From a virus, in IMG/VR virus record IMGVR_UViG_3300031785_000014, positions 1-40,503 of that record: 40,503 nucleotides of DNA; one strand, given 5' to 3'. The notes under the pieces were generated by a model. That model had not been told where the DNA came from. It did not search any database and saw only the letters and a program-made list of their open reading frames with translations. Below are positions 36,544 to 40,503 of this stretch, one piece after another; position 1 is the first letter of the stretch; each line of letters starts with the position of its first letter. A program made the position numbers and the translations under genes.

Positions 36544-38655
36544 TTATTGTAATGACTTTAAAGCAGATATCTCTGCCTGTAAAGTATTTATCTTACTTTG
36601 AACCGTTATTAATTTACTTCGGTGTACAGCAATTGGGTCATTGTTTGAATACGCAGCTAATGAGGCGTCCTTGTATATTTGTTGCTGTTGTAAAATATTT
36701 AGTGTTTGAAAGAGCTCTAGGTTACCATCTGGCATATTACCTCCGTTTAAAGATTTATTCTTATAAGATGATAAATCTGGTGCCATTTGATTTAGAGCTT
36801 TTGATATAATAAAAGAAGTAGCCGCAATTTGTTGGTCTACTCTTTTAATTTTGGCTGTTATTTTTGCAATAATTTTTTCTACTTTTTTACCTATGCTGTC
36901 AATGTCGGCAGAGGTAATCTTCCTATTCTTGATAGATACGTTTGTCTTGCCTTCCACAACTTCGCTAGGACTCTCCTTCTCCTTCTGTCCTTCTGTTTCC
37001 TTATCTTCAGCCATTTCTGATTTAGAAGATATAGGTTTATTCTCTTGTCTTTCCGGTTCTGTTGTCTCTTCATTTGCCTCCAGAGTATTCTCTGTTTCAA
37101 CGGCCTCATCTGTACGTTCAGTTTCAGTAGCATTAGTATCCTCTTCGTTTCTGATATTAGTTGGTTTATTTTCTATTATCTCGGTTGGACTTTCTTCTAC
37201 TAATTCCTCATCAGGTGCCTCCTCTATTGTAGGTTCTTCCATTCTCTCTTCTCTCATTGTAGGTGGTAAACTTGTTACCATATCATCAGCAGGTGGTGTC
37301 ATAACAACTGCTTCGTCATAATTTTCAAATTCGTCTATTGCTTCAGGTTCAGGTCTTCTTAATACAATTGTATTTTCATCAGCGTACTCAATCATATTAG
37401 GATTAGTCTCTATAAAATCATTCATTTCATCATCTGTCAAATAGATATCTTCATCACCTGGCATTAACATATCACCTGTAATTGGTGGTAAATCTGAAGG
37501 CATTGGCATTATTTCCATATCTACCATATTCATATCACTAGGACCGACTGGTACTGGCATAATCATAACGTCCATTAACTCCTCTACCATCTGATTACCT
37601 AACTCTTCGTAAAATTCTGTTTCTGTAATATCTTCTACTATTAATTCATTTTGAAAATCATTTACTAAACCATTTGTTTCTAACATATCGTTAAATGTTT
37701 CCATAACAAAAGTATCTAAAGGCATAATTTCTATTTCGCCTATATCGTTTTCAATAATAACTTCTAAATCTACAAGTTGGCCTGTATCAAATGCTGGTGG
37801 TAAAAACAAATCACCATTTGTTTCTTGGAAATCTTCTAGGGCTGTCTCTACATTTTGGTCAATTGATTCAAATAAATCCATACCTGTTGAATCATCTGTA
37901 AAATCTAGTGCCTCATTTAAATCTGTACCGGCAGTTGTGCAAGTACCTAATTGTTGACAGCTAGTGGTTTGTCCTAGAGTTGTAATAGATAGTTGAACAT
38001 TATCTACATCTGGACCTCTATGATAATTGTCATTATTAGAACCATCACCTTGGTTATAAAGTTCAGTTCTTATTGTGAAGTCTGTTTGAGTGTTAGGATT
38101 TTGAGTGTAAACATTTGTATAGTTTTCAAAATTACCACCATTAAATGGTCTGTTAGGGTCGTGGTCGTTTATAGTTCTTGTTTGTGTAGTTACCGTACCA
38201 TCAGCGGCCGTGATAGTTTGTTTTAATGTTAAAGTGTTTTCAATACTATTCCAAAACCAAACATCTGCTGATTGAGTTGAAGTAAAACCTTCGTTAATTT
38301 GTGATTGTGTTAAGTGACCATCACCGACTAGAGCGCTGTCTTGATACACATTATCTTCGGTATGTCCTTCAAATGCTAATACACCACCTGAAGAATCTGA
38401 ACCTGATGGATATGTAAACCCAAAATTTCCGTGTGTGTGAATACCATCTGAACCAGTTGTTGACCAATCAGTTGTAGTTGTGGTATTACCTGTTCCGAAA
38501 GTTGAGTTTGTAAGAATATTACCTGTTACCGTGATACAGGTTCGGTCACCAAGAGAATTGGTGGTACACGTTGTCTCTGCCTTACTTGTACCGTTTATCG
38601 GTAAAATCGTAAGGATTAAGAGTAAGACCAAATTTGTAAAATTTAAAACACGCAT
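36544..38655 (-). CDS. Large acidic secreted protein
   Basis: 703 residues. Signal peptide about 1-27 (LVLLLILTILPINGTSKAET), a Thr/Ser/Gly/Asn-rich beta domain to about residue 235, an acidic Met-rich region (VMIMPVPVGPSDMNMVDMEI near 350), then a Glu/Thr-rich low-complexity region (about 430-590) and a C-terminal basic helical domain. No family recognised. It is probably exported or displayed on the virion. It starts right after the coiled-coil secreted gene, likely under the same late promoter. Confidence 0.75.
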   Translation of the reverse strand: MRVLNFTNLVLLLILTILPINGTSKAETTCTTNSLGDRTCITVTGNILTNSTFGTGNTTTTTDWSTTGSDGIHTHGNFGFTYPSGSDSSGGVLAFEGHTEDNVYQDSALVGDGHLTQSQINEGFTSTQSADVWFWNSIENTLTLKQTITAADGTVTTQTRTINDHDPNRPFNGGNFENYTNVYTQNPNTQTDFTIRTELYNQGDGSNNDNYHRGPDVDNVQLSITTLGQTTSCQQLGTCTTAGTDLNEALDFTDDSTGMDLFESIDQNVETALEDFQETNGDLFLPPAFDTGQLVDLEVIIENDIGEIEIMPLDTFVMETFNDMLETNGLVNDFQNELIVEDITETEFYEELGNQMVEELMDVMIMPVPVGPSDMNMVDMEIMPMPSDLPPITGDMLMPGDEDIYLTDDEMNDFIETNPNMIEYADENTIVLRRPEPEAIDEFENYDEAVVMTPPADDMVTSLPPTMREERMEEPTIEEAPDEELVEESPTEIIENKPTNIRNEEDTNATETERTDEAVETENTLEANEETTEPERQENKPISSKSEMAEDKETEGQKEKESPSEVVEGKTNVSIKNRKITSADIDSIGKKVEKIIAKITAKIKRVDQQIAATSFIISKALNQMAPDLSSYKNKSLNGGNMPDGNLELFQTLNILQQQQIYKDASLAAYSNNDPIAVHRSKLITVQSKINTLQAEISALKSLQ

Positions 38656-38658
38656 ATG

Positions 38659-38753
38659 CTACAATAAAACTCCAAATAAGCCAGCTAAGATTACCGTAAT
38701 CCATAAATTATTTCCTATCTCGGTGGGTTTTGTTTCATTAAGGCTTTTTTTTT
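38659..38753 (-). other. A9 run and -1 frame that would add a C-terminal membrane helix
   Basis: Nine A residues (38745-38753) read as three Lys codons near the end of the secreted coiled-coil gene. The -1 frame from there is open for 28 codons (SLNETKPTEIGNNLWITVIL and on) to TAG at 38659-38661, just before the next ATG at 38655. It forms a plausible transmembrane helix and contains no ATG, GTG or TTG before the helix. Ribosomal or polymerase slippage on A9 could produce it; an assembly homopolymer error is the alternative. Confidence 0.4.
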
Positions 38754-39488
38754 CTGTTTTTCTTTTTCTATAGCCTCGTCAACTTCTTTCCATTCACCTT
38801 TTGCTTTTTCTTCTTCTAATTTTTTTAATTTATCTTGTACTTTTTTCAGTTCTTCTAATCTAATTTTTTCTAATTTTTTTGCTTCTTCTTTATTTGCTTT
38901 CTCAACAACTTTTAAATTTTTCACATACTGGTCATAATCTGGTCTTAACTTATCATATTTTTTCCATTGTTGAGTTGCAGCCGCACCAATTTTACCTTCA
39001 AAAGGACAAGGTGTGCCTGATTGTTCCATTGCAAAGAACACTCTAGGGTCTTGACATAATATAGAAACGGCAGCCACTTTCATACCAAGGTCATTTAATA
39101 CTTTTGATAACTTGATACGTTCACAATTCTCGTCTGTCATATAAGTTCCAGCTGATACACCTAAACCAAATGTTGATATACCACCTGACATACCTACTAC
39201 GCAAAGGTCTTGCGACATTGCTGACATACTAGGTGCTGATGATTGAGCGGTTACTCTTGTATCACCAGAATATGAATTATTATTTGTTGTGGATGTGGTG
39301 TTAGAAGATGACCCACTTTGATATGTAGTGGTAGATTCTTGCGAATACCCACCTGATATTGTGGTATTACTTCCTGATGTGTTTGTTTGTGCGTTAGTCG
39401 TAGCCCCGCTAGAGGTAGTGTCAGCCCAAGCGACTTGTTGAAGTCCCATAGTGAAGAATAACAAAAGACCAATTAATAGTCTTTTCAT
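38715..39488 (-). CDS. Secreted coiled-coil protein, marine-phage conserved type
   Basis: 257 residues. Signal peptide 1-22 (LLIGLLLFFTMGLQQVAWA), a Ser/Thr/Asn-rich stretch (about 25-85), a conserved-looking core (SQDLCVVGMSGGISTFGLGV, NCERIKLSKVLNDLGMKVAA, SILCQDPRVFFAMEQSGTPC) and a Lys/Glu coiled coil. I recall the core from marine T4-like phages, perhaps virion-associated. SD AAAGGAC and a TATAAATA box 47 nt upstream. The 0-frame ends KKKALMKQNPPR; a -1 frame from the A9 run would instead add a membrane helix. Confidence 0.75.
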   Translation of the reverse strand: MKRLLIGLLLFFTMGLQQVAWADTTSSGATTNAQTNTSGSNTTISGGYSQESTTTYQSGSSSNTTSTTNNNSYSGDTRVTAQSSAPSMSAMSQDLCVVGMSGGISTFGLGVSAGTYMTDENCERIKLSKVLNDLGMKVAAVSILCQDPRVFFAMEQSGTPCPFEGKIGAAATQQWKKYDKLRPDYDQYVKNLKVVEKANKEEAKKLEKIRLEELKKVQDKLKKLEEEKAKGEWKEVDEAIEKEKQKKKALMKQNPPR

Positions 39489-39534
39489 TTATTCTATGTC
39501 CTTTTATCAAGTGATTTATCTTTTCACTCAATAG

Positions 39535-39542
39535 TATTTATA
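39535..39542 (-). promoter_or_regulatory. T4-type late promoter TATAAATA
   Basis: Exact TATAAATA in the 60-nt gap, 47 nt before the ATG at 39488, with an SD (AAAGGAC) in between. Probably drives the secreted coiled-coil and acidic proteins. Confidence 0.75.
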
Positions 39543-39548
39543 AAACTT

Positions 39549-39764
39549 TTATTCTAAAATTAAACTTTTTATACTTTTCTCACCTTGAATTATTTCCGTG
39601 TTCGCCTTTGACCTAATACATTTATATTGAATAGAACCTTTTTCCTTTAGCTGCCTCTCAGCCACCCGCTTTCCTTTCAAGCAAGCGCTCATAGATGGTT
39701 GAATTCTATGCTCCTTTATCTCGTGGTTAACGAACATCAATAGTGCTATTACCGTTTCTACCAT
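39549..39764 (-). CDS. Conserved small marine-phage protein
   Basis: 71 residues. VETVIALLMFVNHEIKEHRI then QPSMSACLKGKRVAERQL and IQYKCIRSKANTEII: the HRIQPS-x-S-x-CL-K pattern is familiar from many marine phages. The N-terminus is hydrophobic enough for a short anchor or strand. Function unknown. It follows the membrane gene before it by 5 nt. Confidence 0.65.
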   Translation of the reverse strand: MVETVIALLMFVNHEIKEHRIQPSMSACLKGKRVAERQLKEKGSIQYKCIRSKANTEIIQGEKSIKSLILE

Positions 39765-39769
39765 AGTCT

Positions 39770-40186
39770 TTAATTACCGTTTTTGTAAACAATCTCCCTA
39801 TTTGCGTCTTTTAATTTTTCAATGTCCTGCGACATTTTTTCTACTTGTTTCTGTAAAAATTCTATGTTCACTTTATTGGTCATATTCTGCTCAAGATTTT
39901 TTTCAATCTTTTCCACAGACTTATATAAATCCTCTATCAACATAAATTGCTCCGAGTCGGCAGGTAAACTACCCATTTCACCTCTCGGCCATTTAATTCT
40001 AAACTCTGTATTTTTTTCTAAATCGCTTGACATCAATTTTAATTCTGTTTGATGTCTATTTAATTGCTCTGTTATACCAAAATAACTCCATACTCCGATA
40101 GCGACGGCTCCGATTATGGCGAGCATATTCCTGACCGGCATTGAAATTGCCGTGTTGTCTGATATATCTAATCTTTTATCACTCAT
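39770..40186 (-). CDS. Single-helix membrane protein with coiled coil
   Basis: 138 residues from ATG 40186, which has GGAGG just upstream inside the preceding gene. Starts SDKRLDISDNTAISMPVRNM, one transmembrane helix (LAIIGAVAIGVWSYFGI), then a coiled coil with a small Gly/Pro-rich break. Conserved in T4-like marine phages from memory. The topology resembles an inner-membrane spanin next to the upstream lipoprotein, but the role is not known. Confidence 0.65.
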   Translation of the reverse strand: MSDKRLDISDNTAISMPVRNMLAIIGAVAIGVWSYFGITEQLNRHQTELKLMSSDLEKNTEFRIKWPRGEMGSLPADSEQFMLIEDLYKSVEKIEKNLEQNMTNKVNIEFLQKQVEKMSQDIEKLKDANREIVYKNGN

Positions 40187-40503
40187 TGTCCTCCGTTGGT
40201 TCATAGTATTCTTTATACTTATCTAACAAATCGTTAGTGTGTTTCAAATGTGCTCTTATCTGAGCAAAGTTTTTTGCAATCAATTGAAAGTCTTTATCAT
40301 TTAAACCAAATATTACCGGGTCAATACCCTCTTCTTCCATTTTTTTAAATACTTGGTCTGCATTATCTGAAGTTATGATAATCCATTTTAATTTTTCTAG
40401 TTCAGGCATAGTAGGTTTAACTAAATCTAGTTTTTGTCTAGGCACCTCTTCTTTAAAGATACTTAACTTTTTAACGCCTGAACAGCCTGTTAAAAATAAA
40501 ACT
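40179..40503 (-). CDS. Lipoprotein, 5' end cut by window edge
   Basis: The frame is open to the right edge and the visible N-terminus VLFLTGCSGVKKLSIFKEEV contains a lipobox (LTGC), so the true start lies beyond the window; a GTG at 40445 is internal. The mature part (LDLVKPTMPELEKLKWIIIT, DPVIFGLNDKDFQLIAKNFA, YKEYYEPTEDNE) matches a common small lipoprotein of marine T4-like phages. Its stop overlaps the next ATG by 8 nt. An outer-spanin partner for the 39770 product is possible. Confidence 0.7.
   Translation of the reverse strand, partial: VLFLTGCSGVKKLSIFKEEVPRQKLDLVKPTMPELEKLKWIIITSDNADQVFKKMEEEGIDPVIFGLNDKDFQLIAKNFAQIRAHLKHTNDLLDKYKEYYEPTEDNE

Noticed and set aside
36851-37321. 156-codon plus-strand Ser/Val-rich ORF
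   Set aside because: Mirror of the Glu/Thr-rich low-complexity part of the 703-aa protein; its composition is explained by the antisense codons.
1-40503. CRISPR arrays, tRNA genes, insertion sequences or integrase/attachment sites
   Set aside because: I saw no regularly spaced repeats, cloverleaf structures apart from the tmRNA, transposase or integrase motifs.

Overview
The window is a compact, AT-rich, strictly unidirectional stretch of a T4-type myovirus genome. Every convincing gene is on the minus strand, so transcription runs from high to low coordinates. T4 signature proteins are visible: ssDNA-binding gp32, helicase loader gp59, late co-activator gp33, primase gp61, NrdA/NrdB, baseplate gp26, a gp51-like segment and a gp48/gp54-like tail-tube protein. 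Many conserved hypotheticals look like those of marine T4-like phages. A circularly permuted (two-piece type) tmRNA, the form used by alphaproteobacteria, together with low GC, suggests a marine alphaproteobacterial host, plausibly SAR11/Pelagibacterales. The host call is inference.

Layout in transcription order (right to left). 40503-35747: membrane and secreted proteins, including a lipoprotein cut by the right edge, a coiled-coil secreted protein that may acquire a C-terminal membrane helix by -1 frameshifting, and a 703-aa acidic secreted protein. 35700-29918: primase, NrdA, an unknown protein between the two reductase subunits, NrdB, a zinc-ribbon protein and a RuvC-like resolvase. 29934-22788: a translationally coupled surface-glycan-type island (three GT-A-like and three related GT-B/KpsS-like proteins, an FkbM-like methyltransferase, a 2OG-Fe(II) oxygenase, one unknown) with an alternative oxidase inside it. 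22676-14294: many small genes, several lipoproteins, glutaredoxin, a DUF3310 protein and a winged-helix-like protein with a strong terminator. 14176-11193: a late operon with SprT-like metalloprotease, glucosaminidase, a multi-pass membrane protein and a 54-aa lipoprotein. 11153-8033: conserved phage genes, an M15 peptidase and a PD-(D/E)XK nuclease. 8001-7285: a secreted protein, then the permuted tmRNA. 7249-4264: the gp33-gp59-gp32 cluster. 4190-1: tail/baseplate genes ending in a tape-measure-like protein cut by the left edge.

Two promoter classes can be read directly. Eight host-type sigma-70 sites (TTGACA or TTGACT, exactly 17 bp, then a TATAAT-like box) precede early-type genes; several place the likely transcription start at or within a few bases of the ATG, implying leaderless mRNAs. 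Six TATAAATA boxes, the T4 late-promoter consensus, mostly precede secreted or structural genes, consistent with gp33 being encoded here.

The most striking items are the phage-encoded permuted tmRNA with a Shine-Dalgarno-led 32-codon ORF in its intervening segment, a textbook T TTT TTC slippery site joining gp26 to a gp51-like frame just before the tape-measure-like gene, a second possible frameshift adding a membrane helix, and an alternative oxidase carried by a non-cyanobacterial-type phage. At least twelve genes shorter than 60 codons fit tightly between larger ones, usually with ATGA or TAATG overlaps.
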